Source: Hydra vulgaris (lineage: Eukaryota; Cnidaria; Hydrozoa; Anthoathecata; Hydridae). Taken from it: a stretch of 64,000 nt of DNA. The translations under genes were made by a program, and so were the position numbers. The notes beneath the pieces were generated by a model. The model did no database searches, was not told the DNA's origin, and saw nothing but the letters and a program-made list of their open reading frames with translations. Shown piece by piece: positions 36,844 to 53,700 of this stretch (position 1 is the stretch's first letter; each line of letters starts with the position of its first letter). The stretch is taken from contig NC_088933.1 in assembly GCF_038396675.1 (NCBI RefSeq), positions 13,667,501 to 13,731,500 on the forward strand, written 5' to 3'.

Positions 36844-37168
36844 TGTATAACTTTTCATGATCACAACTTAAAAAAATGTATAACTTTTCATGATCACAAC
36901 TTAAAAAAATGTATAACTTTTCATGATCACAACTTAATAAAATGTATAACTTTTCATGATCACAACTTAAAAAAATGTATAACTTTTCATGATCACAACT
37001 TAAAAAAATGTTTAACTTTTTATGACCACAACTTAAAAAAATGTATAACTTTTCATGACCATAACTTTAAAAAAATGTATAACTTTTCATGACCACAACT
37101 TTAAAAATATGCTTAACTTTTCATGACCACAACTTAAAAAAAAAAGTATAACTTTTCATGACCACAGC
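36844..37168 (+). repeat. Tandem repeat, about 10 units of 33 bp
   Basis: Unit GTATAACTTTTCATGATCAC plus AACTTAAAAAAAT. The first five units have GATCAC, the last five GACCAC or GACCAT. Units vary by one or two bases in the A run. No spacer-repeat alternation. Confidence 0.95.
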
Positions 37169-39045
37169 CGCTTATTCTAATTTATTTAATTTAACGAATT
37201 TAGTAGGGTGGTTCAAAAAAGCGCACTTTTAAATATAAAAATTATATGGTCGATTGTGAAGAAAAGTGTCTTGATGTTATTTCATCATTTAGAAATTTGA
37301 AATAACATCAAGTTCTCTTTTTTTCAGTAAATTTTTGTTAATTGTTTTACTTTAAACTTTCAAAAATTCAAAGTAAAAAAGTTAACAAAACTGTAAATCA
37401 CAATATTTAAACAACCAGATTCCAATCACAAATTTAAAATCAGACCCTCAGCAAGTTTTTTGTTTTTGATTGAAAATTTCACTTTATGTAACGACATGAA
37501 GTAACTCTAAACATTTATATATTCATGTTTATCTAAATTTAAGTTCATTAACAAGTCTCTAATGTCATGAAATAATCTCTTAATGTTCAAAAATTATGAC
37601 CATATAAGTTTTGAGCAACCTTCCCAATTATTTAGGAAATTTAAAATATTATCTTTAATTAAGTTATAAGTTCGTCTGACAATCAAATTCTGTTCCTCAT
37701 TCAAAAGTTCGGAGCAAAAGTTAACTCTTTTTTCGTGAATAAGTAATCAAATGACGCGGACTTCATCGTTAATCATCATTAAAGTTTGTCGAAAAATAAT
37801 AAAGAAAATTAAGTTTTATAAGTGACTTTAGTCTACAAGATCATTTTTTAAACAATATTATCAAATTAATTTTTTTTTTCAAATTTGGTCAATGATTATT
37901 GTTTATTTTATTACATAAAGACGTTCTTTAATGCAGTGGCTGATTTTTAACTTTTATAATTTTTAATTCTTAATTGAAAATTAAAATTCGCCGTTACAAA
38001 CAATTACTTATCTTTTTGTAAAATATACAAATGGCGGGGGCAAGAAAAAGACAAAAAAAATCTTATTGCCAAGCCCTTGAATATCCGTGCATAATAAAGT
38101 CATTAAAAGCTCGCCATTAAAAATTGATGTGTTTTTCTGAAGTTTGAGTTTTATAAGTTTATTTTAGTTGACAGTTATAATTTTTTGTTGTTGTGGAACA
38201 TACCTAAAAAATTAATATATAAGTAGCTGAAATACCAATTTCTCCTGTTTTAGTATGCTATTTTAGAAAAAGAGAAACCTTTTTCTAAAATAACATACTA
38301 AAACGAAGAAATATTGCATAAATAATAGAAATTTTTAATAACTTCATTTTTTCAACATATAAATAAAATCGTTTAAAAAAATATTTTTCATGAAAATATA
38401 GATTAAACAAAAGATTTAACTTTATATTGATTTAAATACAAGTATTGCGTGGTATTATACCGAGTTATAAGCAATGTAAAAAGGTTTCATAATTTGAAAA
38501 TGCGGCGATTCCTTTTATCACCAAACCGATTAGCTTTACTTAATCAACATCATCTTTAACTAATAGTATTAATAATAGTTACGTACAAATGAGGTCTTTT
38601 AATGTGTTATTAAAAACCATATTAAACTCAATTGAAGACTTTATGGTAACCAATAATGTAATGATGACTACTTGCGTAAATTTTGAGATGTAATATTAAT
38701 ATAATTATAAAAACCAATGAATTTAGTTAATAAGTATACTTTTGGTAAATAAAACATACTTAAGTGCGAAACTTAAGTATGTTCTTGTTTATATCACATT
38801 AGAATGTTTAGGAAAACTTTGAAACAACCACCTTGTTTGGTTTGGGTGTAAACTTTATATAATCATAACCTTTGAATTTTAAAACCTGTCGACTTAAATT
38901 TAGTGTGAGAAAATAACAAATAAAAGTTACTAATTTGTTGCCCTCACGTTTGGGGTAGGGATGGTAAATGTTTTAAAGTATTTTTTTTTCAAAGGCCTCA
39001 ATCACCACAAGTTTTATTTTTTAATCTACGTATAAATAATTGCTT
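37169..39045. other. No gene; several small hairpins
   Basis: Hairpins at 37270-37315 (CTTGATGTTATTTCA arms), 38241-38312 (TTTTAGTATGCTATTTTAG arms) and 38735-38785 (ACATACTTAAG arms). Nothing coding. Confidence 0.55.
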
Positions 39046-39050
39046 AGCTA

Positions 39051-39159
39051 CCCAGTGGGCACAGGACCTAAATAAGACGTCTTTTGAACGTTCAAAAGAC
39101 GTCCAAAATGTTCAAAAGACGTTTAAAAGACGTCTTTTTTACGTCCTGTGCCCACTGGG
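39051..39159. mobile_element. 109-bp MITE with CCCAGTGGGCACAGGAC ends
   Basis: Perfect inverted ends CCCAGTGGGCACAGGAC/GTCCTGTGCCCACTGGG and TA on both sides (39049-39050, 39160-39161). The inside is made of AAGACGTC and GAACGTTC units. Related GACGTC-rich copies at 21786, 27414, 30030 and 45413. Confidence 0.85.
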
Positions 39160-40056
39160 TACAGCTCGGATTATTCATATATTACACTGTGGTGTAGCAA
39201 AATTTTTTTGGCCAGTAAGAATACTGGTCCACGTGCTCAATTTTTATTTCTCTGGAACAATAACTTTTACTAAAAAAAAAAAAAAAAGCTCTTTAAATAC
39301 ATCTTGAGGCTCCTAAACCTCGCGGCCCTGGGCCTAGTTGCGTGAGGTGTTGCTAGTGTGGCCCTAGTTTCTGAGGTGTAAGCAACAAATTGTTTCTTAC
39401 ACTGGCCTTGCTGTAGTTAGGCCACTGATACTAAACGCAGATAAAGATATTTACATAAATAGTTCTAAATTTTTCACGCCCATTAAATACCGTACTTCTT
39501 AAAACCAGTGTCGAATTAAGACTTGCAGAGTCTGGGGATACTTTTAAGCAACTGACCTTCTTTCTAATTAAAGTGGCGAAAAAACATTACAAAAATAAAG
39601 CATCCTCTTAAAAATTTCAGGGCTCCTAAATCTGCGGGATATGGGATTGTAGCCTCCATAATCCGGGACTGGTTTAAACTTTCCCTCCTTAGTTTTTCAA
39701 TAATAAAAACTTTTACGCAAAAAACCTGTAAAAGAACTAACCGTTATGCCAATTATGCCTTTCAAATAGCCTACCCTTTCTGAGTCCCCGTGGGTATATG
39801 CGCCATCTCACTGCCATGTTTCAGCTTTGTCTGAATTCTAGACTTTACTTTTTTGCATTACTGTTGTGCAAGATCCTGTCAAAGTTGTTGTAGAAATATA
39901 AGTAAATTTACTTTAAAGTAATATAAATATAAGTAAATTTATATAAAGTAAGTATACTTTATATAAATTGCTTTTAATTTACTTTACAAATTACGTAAAA
40001 TGTAAGCTTATGTAATTTAAATTTTATTTTATATAATTTATTTTTAAGATTTATTA
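39160..40056. other. No gene; AAGTAA-rich repeat at 39890-40050
   Basis: Holds low-complexity sequence and the left half of an AAGTAA-rich repeat that resumes after 42245, indicating that 40057-42245 was inserted into it. Confidence 0.45.
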
Positions 40057-42245
40057 GAGTAAAACTGGGTCACACCGCACACTTATCAATAAAAATTAAA
40101 TAACTTTTTTATTTTTATTTTTTTTTAATTTATTTATTTATTTTTTTTATTAGGTAGGTAATAAAAAACTACATAAGACAATATAAATATATGTTAAAAA
40201 AATAATAAAATTATCGAAAATATTAAATGTAAAGAAAAAAAAATTGTGCGGTTTTAGGCGACATTCTGACATTTGAGAAAACATTGAATTTATAAATTTT
40301 AATTTTTTTCTTATTATTTTTATTTCTTTAATTTTTATTTCTTTAATTTCTTTAATTTTTTTCTTATTATTTTTTTTCTTATTATTTTATAACACAACTT
40401 ACATTTAAGAAACTATATTTAAGTTTTTACATTTTTTGCAATAAAAAAATTTAGTTACAACTACACATTTCTTTGGTAAACATGTTTCTTCATGCACAAC
40501 CGTTCCCGACACATTCTCGCAGTATTTCTGTGTGTAACTGTACTCTACACTTTTTACATTTTGCAACTTTTAATCGTTTGGCTGCTGGTACTTGTTCTTC
40601 ATTACTGTTTTGCCGAGGTTGCTCAGGTATTTGAGTACTTGGCATAGAGATTCTACGCTTTGCGTTAAGTTTGCCAACATTCATGGCTTCCTATGTTGCT
40701 TTTTCTTCATCTTTTTGTTTGAGGAACTTGATCACAACTCAATCTCGATACTGTTTTTGCAACGCTCAACACATGCTTGATAACTATCAAAACTTGAAGC
40801 TGGTTTAGTTGAGAAAGATGGTAAGTGGTGTTTAGTTGGAGTAGGTGCTGCGGCGGCTGTTGAAGATGATGATGCTGTGTCTGAGTTCTTTCCATGCTTG
40901 TTTGACATGACATTAGACACCTCTATCCAATGGTTGTAGAATATGTGAAGAACGCTCTCGTAGACAAACCAAGATTATATTGTGTTTTTTGCACAGAAAT
41001 ACCGCTTCCAAGTTATGTGATTTGTATGCCCATTTAATACTAAAATATGAATACCACCAATTTGCTCAATTTTGGGTGTAAATACTTCTTTCAGCTATTC
41101 AATAAACGTATCGTGCTCCATCCAAACTGATTTTAAAATTAAATACTTGGTGCCAATTGGACCACCTCTTTCCCAGTCAGGACGAAAGTTTCTTTTTCTG
41201 GCTTTGTATATCACAAATGGTGATGCAAAATGCCCATCAGCGTTGCAGCAATTGTTTACAGTAAAATGAATTTTTGCCAGTAAGTTAAATGCACGTCTTG
41301 TCCCTTTTCAACACACTACGGTTGCTTTGCCTTGATCACCCGAAAAACCTGTTTCATGACAATTCCAAATATGCGACCCAGAAGTTATATCAATCTGTTG
41401 ATATTGCTTAGCGACGCATTCAAAATAACAATCAATTGTTTTTGACGTACAAGAAGTGGCTCTTTTAAATGCTAAGTTGTCCGCTTTCCTTGTTAAAATT
41501 TCTTTTGACCATCTTTTCATAAAGGCATAAAACCAGTCTTTACCAGGCTTGCCATTTTTGAACAAGTGCAATTAATCTTCGCGTTTAAGGTAGCCACAAA
41601 CAAATGTGGCTAGTATATCGTTTTTCTTGTATGCTTATGTTTTTTCAGTTGAATGTTAAAGTGAGAGAGTTAAATTGAATTGATTGAGTGATGATTATAT
41701 TGAGAATTAATATAATAATTGGTTTTTAATGCGTAAGAGATGATTATATTAACAAATAACATTATAGTTCATTTTTAATTAAACCGGAATTAACACTAAG
41801 TTAATTATATAAAGGCGCTTAGTCATTTGCAAAAAACTAAGTAATTAATCGAGTGTGCGGTTTTATCAGAAAAAATAGTTTTTTTACTTTTATGATTTTT
41901 TATTTAACTTTTTGTTTTAGCTGCATAAAAAATATACTATCAGAATTAAAATTAAATTTCCAACAAGGTAGTGCTAAAATTATTTTTATATCAGTTTCGG
42001 TTCAAGTGCTATTTTGTTCGCAACGATACAAAATATATAAAAACTTTTGACTCCCTTTAAAATTGTATAAAAAAAGAAAAAATGGAGTTGAAGCAGCATA
42101 TAATTTTATCAATTTGAATAGAGGAGATGGTTCTGTATTTGAATCTATTTTTATTTTTTTTATAGCCATGTCCGTTTAGTTTTTATTTGATAATTTCGAT
42201 CAGTGTGTGGAATGATATGGTGTGCGGTTTGAGCCGGTTTTACTC
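40057..42245 (-). mobile_element. pogo/jerky-type DNA transposon, decayed
   Basis: Inverted ends GAGTAAAACTGGGTCACACC and, inverted at the right, GAGTAAAACCGGCTCAAACC; both continue GCACAC. Length 2189 bp. Minus-strand transposase pieces lie inside. The target duplication is not clear. Confidence 0.8.
40490..41571 (-). pseudogene. DDE_1 (pogo/jerky) transposase remnant
   Basis: Minus-strand pieces: 41308-41571 with GKPGKDWFYAFMKRW and IWNCHETGFSGDQGK; 40930-41300 with DGHFASPFVIYKARKRNF, VLNGHTNHLEAVFL and HILQPLDRGV; and 40490-40920 with a Ser/Ala-rich stretch and a C-terminal CKKCRVQL...C. In the family the first motif is NxDETG and the second DGHxSH. Here they read NCHETG (Asp to His) and NGHTNH (Asp to Asn), so two catalytic Asp are lost. 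A stop and frame changes confirm it is dead. Confidence 0.8.
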
Positions 42246-42433
42246 CATTACTTTTAAAATAAAAAATTCCTACTTAAAAAATATTTTTTTATTTGTAAAT
42301 TTAATTTACATTTGGTAGCATATTACCTTTATGTAATTTATTTTCATATGCAAGTTTTTTTTAATATAATTCATTTTTAATTAATTACTTTTATTGGTAA
42401 ATGTAAATTACAGTGTGAGGAACTTTTATATTA

Positions 42434-43345
42434 GGGGAACCTGTTGTACCTTTGACCACTTTTTGCTTTAAGGCATTTTTTGCGTAGTCTATTGAGTAAA
42501 TTTAAATCATTCAAACTATATAATATTCTCTCATATTTTGCTCAAAAATTATACTTAGGATTTTTTTTTCATTCAACCAAGAAGTATCTTTTTCCTGCGT
42601 TTTAAAAAGAGAAGTCAGTTGGTCAAAGGTACAACACGTATGTTATACCTTTGACCGATGCGCGTTGATCCTTTGACTAAAATGTTATTATTTAAAAATC
42701 ATGCAATGTTTGAACCTCTTTAATATTTTAGCTTGTTATATATCATATAGCAACTTTTGGCCTATCTTATATCAATAAAAAAACAAATCTAACTATTCTG
42801 TCATCAATCCTAACAGTCTAAAAAAAAATTAGAAAAATCAATTCTTACAACCTTGCAAAGGCTTGTGTATCGAAGTTACCATACTCAATATTACTAATAG
42901 TGTTTTTAATTTTTTTAAATAAAATCAGTTATTAAGACTATTTAGATAAAGTCACATATTTTCTTTAATTTTTGTTGGTTAAAGGTACAACATCCTACTC
43001 TGGTCAAAGGTACACGAGATGGGTTTCTTTAACAATTATTGTCTTAATCCCCATTTACGGTCAGACATAATCATCCAAACTTTTCCATAACAAAAAAATA
43101 ATGTTGGGTAATGTTTATAATGTCGTAGATGAAAGATGATTAATGCAAATATTTACTTTTTAAGAGTCAAAACTTATAACTACTTGTGGATACCATCTAT
43201 CCCAAGTATGATGTCTTATGGTAAGAATAGTCGTCATGGACTGTTATTTCAAATGGCACTTCACGTTTTTATTAAAAAATGATAGCAAGCCGACAGAGTA
43301 GAGTGACCAAAGGTACAACGAGGTTGTTGGTACAACATGTTCCCC
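42434..43345. mobile_element. Non-coding inverted-repeat element with GGTCAAAGGTACAAC motifs
   Basis: Ends GGGGAACCTGTTGTACC and, inverted, GGGGAACATGTTGTACC. GGTCAAAGGTACAAC or a close variant occurs on one strand or the other near 42443, 42621, 42645, 42979, 43003 and 43306. About 912 bp with no transposase. The repeated motif looks like binding sites for the enzyme that moves it (inference). Confidence 0.75.
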
Positions 43346-43936
43346 ATACATATAATGTAATTATAAAAAGTAATTAACTTTTAAATGTGAAAGTAAACAG
43401 CTTTTAATGTGACTTACTTTTACATGTAAAAGTAAATTACTTTTTGATGTAACCTTCTTTTACATAACTCGCTTTAGAAAGTAAAAAAACTTACATTATA
43501 AAGTAAAAGTTGTTTCAAAAAAAATTAATTACTGATACGGAAATGTAAGTTTACATTAAACGTTTAAAGTTACTTATGTAATTTACTTTTTGATAAAAAT
43601 TAACTTACTCGTGTAAGTAAAAAAAAGTAAGTAAAAGAACCATCCATAATTTGGAAAGTGTCCTATTGAAGTTTTGCAATTTATACACTCCTACTCTAAA
43701 ACAGATGCTTTTATAAACATTGAAATTGCTGATGCTTATCCGAACTTCATGGTTATAGACGCTTAAGAAACATTGACCGCAAACGCCACTTTGGGTTGCT
43801 ACAGCATTGCATAAAGCAATCATATTATCAAGTTTTGTCAGTCAGTATGTCAAGTAATATCGTAGAAAAAATTCTCTCAAAGTTTAAAAAAAACACAAAA
43901 AAACAGTAAGATTAAACTCAGTTGTGCTTCCCAGTA
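43346..43936. other. AAGTAA-rich repeat, no gene
   Basis: Continuation of the dispersed TAAAAGTAAATTA repeat at 43350-43640, then unassigned sequence. Confidence 0.45.
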
Positions 43937-45177
43937 GGGTAGAGCGGGGCATATAGGGACACTAAAGTAACAAATGCTAGTTGCAGATAAACTAATCATA
44001 GTTAACACTATTTTTTATAAGTTTCCTAAAAATCATTGATATAAGATAACGGAAAAACAAAAAAAATATATCTGAAAATATATCGCTATGACAACCAAAG
44101 TAAAGAAACTCTAGACTAGCAAAACTTCTACATTTTGCAAATAGGGGGGGGGGGGGGGGCAAAGCGGGACAGTGAAAAAGCAGAAGTTACTCGTTAATTG
44201 TAAAGCTTTCAAAGTGATAAAAAATGAAGGCATTTTATCATTTAAACGTGTTTAGACATTAAAATCTTAAAAAAGTAATATGCCCATACAAATAAACAAC
44301 TAAAATAAAAAAAACTTTATGCGTTTTCTTATAAAATACTCTTAAACTAACAAACTTAATTAATTGTTCTAAAATTTAAATATGGAAAACTAGTATATTA
44401 CAAAAAATAAGCAGAAAATAAAATGAATTAAATAAATCACACAAAAAATATCCTGAAACGATTTGATATCATTTTTGATGAGCTGGCTTATAAGCAATAT
44501 GCCAATGTAGAGCAAATTTAAAAATGCTATATGCATCAGCAGCTTTTCGAATTCTAAATTCCTTTTTATTCACAGCTAAAACTGCATTTCATCCCATTGG
44601 ATGATTGATCTTTCTTATATAATTTCTTACCATAGTTGTTTACATTAAACACTATTAGTAATTGAAGTTAAGTTATAAAAATAAAAACTCCTTTGTATTT
44701 ATTACTAACATTGCTTTTCTAAATAAAGAAAATAATATTTTAGATTAATAATAAAGTCATTAACTGCAAACAAAATGGTAGTAATATAGTCAATTATATA
44801 AATAACTTGTTGTCCCACAAAAATCATTTTAATGAAATTAAAACTATTCAAGAAATTCAATTGCAGATACTTTTTTAAAACCAGAATCTAAAAGAGGATA
44901 AAAAAATACTGTCTGAAAAATATAAACTTTTTATAAATAAAGCAAATTAGCAATAGTTCAAGATAAATCTTTTGTCATTGTATCGCTTAACAAATACTGA
45001 TGCATTTTGGTACTTTTAATGCATTTCGGTACTTGTAAAATTAATTATTTTTTTTACAATGATAAAGCGCAATAATTTAAATATTTTATTAAAAAAAATT
45101 TTTTTTGACTGAGATATAAAGCTTCAGGTATAACTGTCGCGTTATGCTCCACTGTCCGGATATGCCCCGCTCTACCC
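43937..45177. mobile_element. 1.24-kb inverted-repeat element with TA duplication
   Basis: Ends GGGTAGAGCGGGGCATAT on both sides (inverted at the right), TA at 43935-43936 and 45178-45179. Inside is AT-rich with a G run at 44144-44159 followed by a second GCAAAGCGGGACA box. No coding frame, so a non-autonomous TA-inserting element, probably Tc1/mariner-pogo type. Confidence 0.85.
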
Positions 45178-45412
45178 TAAAGCTGAACCGTTTGGAACAG
45201 TTAAAAACGCCAGAAACTTATTAACTAGACTTTTACAGAAGCATTATAACAAAGAATTGAGGATGCTGGAATGTATTTTGGAAACTTAAATAGGTATTTT
45301 TTTAAGTATGAGAAACACGCCAAACCTTGGTATAATAATAAAAAAAATCAACTGCAAATGTTTTTACGTTGATAGGATTACTAAAACTAAAGCACCTTAA
45401 TGATACGGTCCC

Positions 45413-45498
45413 AGGACCTAAAAAAGACGTTTTTGAACGTTCAAAAAACGTCCAAAACGTTTTAAAGACGTTTTTTTACGTCCCGTGCCCACTGGGGT
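45413..45498. repeat. GACGTT-rich MITE copy, left end lost
   Basis: CAGGACCTAAAAAAGACGTT... ending CGTGCCCACTGGG, a diverged relative of 39051-39159. Confidence 0.7.
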
Positions 45499-48405
<2,907 letters not shown>

Positions 48406-48446
48406 TGTTTTTTTATTTGAAATTTTGCCTATTTTGTTTACTTTTC

Positions 48447-48452
48447 AATAAA
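48447..48452 (+). promoter_or_regulatory. Possible polyadenylation signal of the ELAV-like gene
   Basis: AATAAA 42 bp after the stop codon. Others at 48571, 49359 and 49903 could give longer 3' UTRs. Confidence 0.4.
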
Positions 48453-50580
48453 ATTTTAGCGTTAAAAACACTTGCATTTTAAATATTATTTCCTCCTATC
48501 CTTTTTTCTTTCTATGGTGGTTAAGTTGTAAAACTTTTAGAACTTTGTTAAATGTTTTTTGGTTAGGTTTTCAATAAATGACATATTAGTGAATTTGTAT
48601 CTTAACGGGTTTAGTTTTATGCCAGTTAGATTTGAAACGCTTTTTAAAAAACTTTAAAATGAAAATATCTGTGTTCTTTCATTAATTTTTAAACGCTGTG
48701 GAAATATTTAAATTTTTTGCCATATTTGTACAAATAGACGGTTTTTCTTTTCATTTTTCCTTTATCTACTCTGCACTTTTACATAACTGAAAATTTTTCA
48801 TACTATAAATACTTTGCGTTTTTTAATTGTAACACAGAGGTTTTATATTAGTCATAGAGTTTATATAAAGGAAAGATAAAAGATGATTTTTTTTTTTGTT
48901 GCTGTTGAGTTTTTTCGTTTATTTGTTTGTTTACGGAATGTAAATGAAACAATAAGATTTTAAAAATGCTCATAAAAAGGGAGCGCTAAATATATGGAAT
49001 TTCTAATGAATAAATGAATATATGTTTATATTTTCATTTTGGTAACATTTAGTTTCTTTATTTTCCTTTTATCTCATATTTTTGTTTGTAGCTTTTTTAT
49101 GCAAGTCCATAAGATTTTTATTTTATTATGAAAAATCGAGTTGTTTATCAAGTGATGAAGGCTATTCAATTTTTTTTTTCGTTATTACATAAATAAAAAA
49201 ACAGAATTTTTATGTTAGTTATATCTTACTTTCGAAGAATTATTGTTTTTAGTTGTTTAATGTAAAAACGAATATTTATTAGTGTGATGTCTACTGATGT
49301 CCTGTAAGGATTAATTGAATACTAAATAGATTTATATATAACAGTGTTCTTTCTGACCAATAAAGCGAACATGTCCAATTCTTAGGTGCCCATTTAATGT
49401 ATTGCCGTGAATAAGCAAATTCTGATTAAAACGTTGCGCGTGCTTGATAAAATTTAATGCGCAATCAGCGGAGATCAAGATTTCTATATTTTGACTTGAA
49501 GTACGGTAAGTGATAGTAAAAAATAGTCAATATAGACTTACAAAATGGAAACAGAGGCTTAGTGAAGTTCATGGAACAAGCAGAGAATAATCAAGCCGTA
49601 ATTTTTACTATCGAGTATCAACTTTTAATATTTGCTTAAGCTAACCATATGTTTCTCTTCAATATTTATGGGAACTCTTTCTCGCAAATATCGGGAAATA
49701 GTGTAATTGCTACCATTGCCATATATGTACAAAACACTTATAGTTAAATCCAACTCTTTGTTATTTCTAAATGAATTTAGCATATATTTTTTCTTTTTTT
49801 TAGTATAAATTATGCATATAATCTCTGTACACATTTCACAAACCTTAGGAGTGTATATAATGTTTTATTTTCATCTTTCTAATGTATAAAAAAAAACATG
49901 ACAATAAAGCTAATAAATAAATTTAAAAAAAGAACATATTTTATTTACCTATATACTTATGCTTTTTAATCGCTTTCATAAGATTTTATCTCAACGTTAA
50001 AAGAACTCATTGTGCTTCAATAAAATCCTTTTAAAATTCTGTAAAGTCATTTGATTTAAAAACCTGCAGCTTCGATATCCACATCTGACAATTATATAAA
50101 AAAAAACTATCTTTAGCATTAGTCGATTTGGTTTGTTTACCTCCGTTAGATTTACACGTCAATAAACATGAGTGCGTAGCGTTTCAACTGTAATCAGAGA
50201 ATATAATATTGGCAAAAGGAAATAGGTTAGAAAAAAATAAACAAACAGCGAAACAATTAACAATATATATTCTAAAAAAAGTTAGTTACATTACATTTCT
50301 TGGGTATTCACAAGTAGTACAAACACCAATCTAAAGTAAACACCAATTGGATAATAATTATTATCCAATTATTATTCACAATTCTAACAGTAACTCTAAA
50401 ATATGGGCTAGAAAGAAATTTTTTATCTCTTATTCCTTAATTTTTACTTTTGATTCCAGAAAAAAATATACATGAACAAGATCGTATAAATTGAGTACTT
50501 TTGATAGAAAATAACAAATGTTAGAATTACAATGATATTGTTTTGCAGATTAGATAATCTTAAAAAAGAACAGGCTTGTA
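48453..50580. other. 3' flank of the ELAV-like gene, no further gene
   Basis: U-rich on the sense strand and free of recognisable transposon ends up to the TA array at 50596, so much of it may be 3' UTR. The 69-residue minus frame at 49625-49834 has no motif. Confidence 0.4.
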
Positions 50581-50595
50581 ACTAAAATGCGCTAT

Positions 50596-50713
<118 letters not shown>

Positions 50714-50797
50714 TGTAAGCTATCAGAGGAGCCCATTACAAAAAGTCCGAGTAAAATGATTTTGAGAAAACCGACCTACTCATAGTTGCGCGTCAAC

Positions 50798-53700
50798 CAC
50801 AGTTTAGAAACTTAGGGTTTAAGTTTACTATCCTAGTACCCCAAAAATGTTAGTAATTATAGTAAGTGGGGCATCTGGACACTTCACTTTTATATTTAAA
50901 TAAATCAGTGAGGTATCACATTTTTAGAAAATTTACATTGAAAATCTGCTAAAAAGTCATTATTTTCGTATTTAAGTAAACTAAATATATTGACAGAATA
51001 GTAAAGATAACATAAAATAAATTTATATTCCAAGTTTTTTAGCTCTTTAATTTTATATTTACACATCAACATCATTAGACAGCTCTTAGATTGCTCTAAG
51101 TTGGCAAAAAAAGGTTAGATATGCTAGAATTAATTTAGGAAAATAGTATGCTTATTAAAGTAGAACATATTGATAGTATAAAAGTAAATTAGTAGAATAG
51201 TAGGATTGTATGCATAGCCTAATAACCTAATATATGAATAATATTAATGTAATAAATACAAAATAAAATATTTTAAAAATTGTTAAAACTAATATTTCTA
51301 ATGTATTTTTGAATGAATTTACAAATTCTTTTAACTTAAGATTTCAATAATGTTTGTGTTTTGATGTACAATTGATGTATGTTCAATAACTTATAAATTA
51401 ATTGAACTGAACACTTCAGCAATTCTTTTACTTCTTTCCTTATGTTTGTTGCTGTACTGCGAAATTGCAAACCTGTTTATTCCACTTTTCATTTCGGAAT
51501 GGCACGATTCAGATGTCTGCTCATTAAACTGCCCAAGGGAAAGGCCACTCAAATCAACAAATGTTTCCAGATGTGTAGTTGCTGCATGTACTTTCCAGGT
51601 AACCGTGAGCTGTTTACCTAAAAACTAAAAAAAGTTTACTGTAAATATGTTTATCAATAACTTGGTTTCTAATACTAAGGGTATAGAATACAACGATTAC
51701 CCCTCTGCAATAGTCTTGCGCATCCTTATAATTCTTTGTAAAACTTTCAATTAAAATTGAATAATTTGGGCCAAGTTTATAGCCAAAGACGCCATGAACA
51801 ACTTTATTAAACTTTCTCATTGTTTCTAAGAGAGGACACAGTTCAACAGATATCATCTCAAGTTTGTCGCAACTTTTAAGTATCTTTCTACACGTGTTTC
51901 CTTCAAATGTTCCTCAATGATAACCTTTTCGAAGGCAACCAATGCTCTTGACCCAATCTATATGGTTAAAAAATTCCATCAGATGGTGAAGTTTTGGTAA
52001 TGGAACTTCTCTTATAATAATTAGGGATTCATCTTTTATCTTAAGCAGACAGGGCTTAATGACATCCTAAATATATGGAAATAATAATTTTTTAACTTTT
52101 TTAAAATGATAAATTTGTGATGATACAATATACTTATATTCATTCTTTTCACAGGAGATCCTGAAGATAAATACAGTTTATAATAATCATTCAAAGATTG
52201 AAGTGTTCTTAACTCTCCAGAAAATAGTTCAGAAGAACCTTCACACCATGCACAGGCATACTTTCCTCCATGAGCCTACAATTTTATACAATAATTCAAT
52301 TTATAAATATATTGTTGGGTATAAAAACCTTTTCCTAACATAGTTTTTATCTTATATGTTGTCTTAAAATTATTTTAAAAAAAAAACACACCAAAATTCC
52401 TAGCAACATGTTGATTAACTTCATGTCAGAAGCCAATGAGTACTTGCATTCATGCAACTTCAATCTTTCCACAATCCTTTTCATGTTAGATTATATTTGT
52501 ATATAAATATGAGTAAAAATAATGTTTTCAAAAATACATTTTCAAAAAGACGATTATTAAAATATAAATACCTGAATCCATCCCAACCTTTACAAATGTG
52601 TTTAGTGGAACCTGCCTTCGATATTTCATTACAAATTCCAGAAATGTTGTAATATCTTCAATATATACCAAGTCTCTCTTCACTGTAGCATAGTCATAAC
52701 CTTTTTCCTTTTCTTGAAAGTCTAATATTTCAGTGACATAAAAGTTGGAAAGTAGTTTACTTTTTTCATCCAGGGTTTTCTCCCTGTTTGACTCAAACTT
52801 TGCACCACTTCTCCACAAAGTTTTTAATATCTCATTAGACTTAAACTTACTAAGTCCTAAGGTATTTACCAAAGCTTCTACCTCATTATAAGGAATCTTT
52901 CTCTGATCATTTTCCCGAGTACCAAGTGTAATATGAACACTTTTACGCCTTGAAATAATATAAACTGTTATTTTAAAAATATATATCATAGCTACTTTTA
53001 ATTAACAATATTTTACCTGTTCTGAGAATGGATTGAGCTCCTAAACTTTGCTCTTAATCAGAACAAATTTTTTTAAGAAGGGAAGAAGCTACTTGTTTCT
53101 TTGCTTTTTTTAGAAATTTTAGAAATACTCTCTGAAAGATTTGTGCTAGTCTTAAAAGGTGAACATTTGTGGGTTTTACCTTTAGCAATTTCACAGAAGC
53201 ATATTTGGCAAAGTTTTAGTGTTGAGTTAGTTCCCTTTTTCATACCTTTATTTAAAAATCTATTTCTTCCTTGACTTCATATACTGCATAATATTGAGTA
53301 ATCTCTAGAAGTTTGCAAGCTAGACAAATCAGCATTTTTCCATTTTAGAGTAACTGTGTCTGCAATAGTTTTACCAGCCTTACAGAGATATAAGTTTTTC
53401 TTACAACCTGGGCATAATCTTGTAGGGTAGGAAAGTACTATCAGTGAAAACTAAGGCTTACAGAAAACTTGAACAAGACCTTCCAAATTTTTATTAACTG
53501 GAATATATTTGTTGTTCTTTTCAAGGTAGCAACAGCAGATGATCTTTTGAAAAAGTACATGATCTTTTTAAAGATGATATTCTGTACTCTCCTTAGAGAG
53601 CAGAGGAGCCATAGATTTAATATATTAGGTATCTATAATAAAATTAAAATAAAAATGCATAGTCAAAAACGTATATTTTTATTAAAAAATGTTTTTTTGA

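Noticed and set aside
36844..37168. CRISPR array
   Set aside because: Units are contiguous with no unique spacers, and the genome is eukaryotic.
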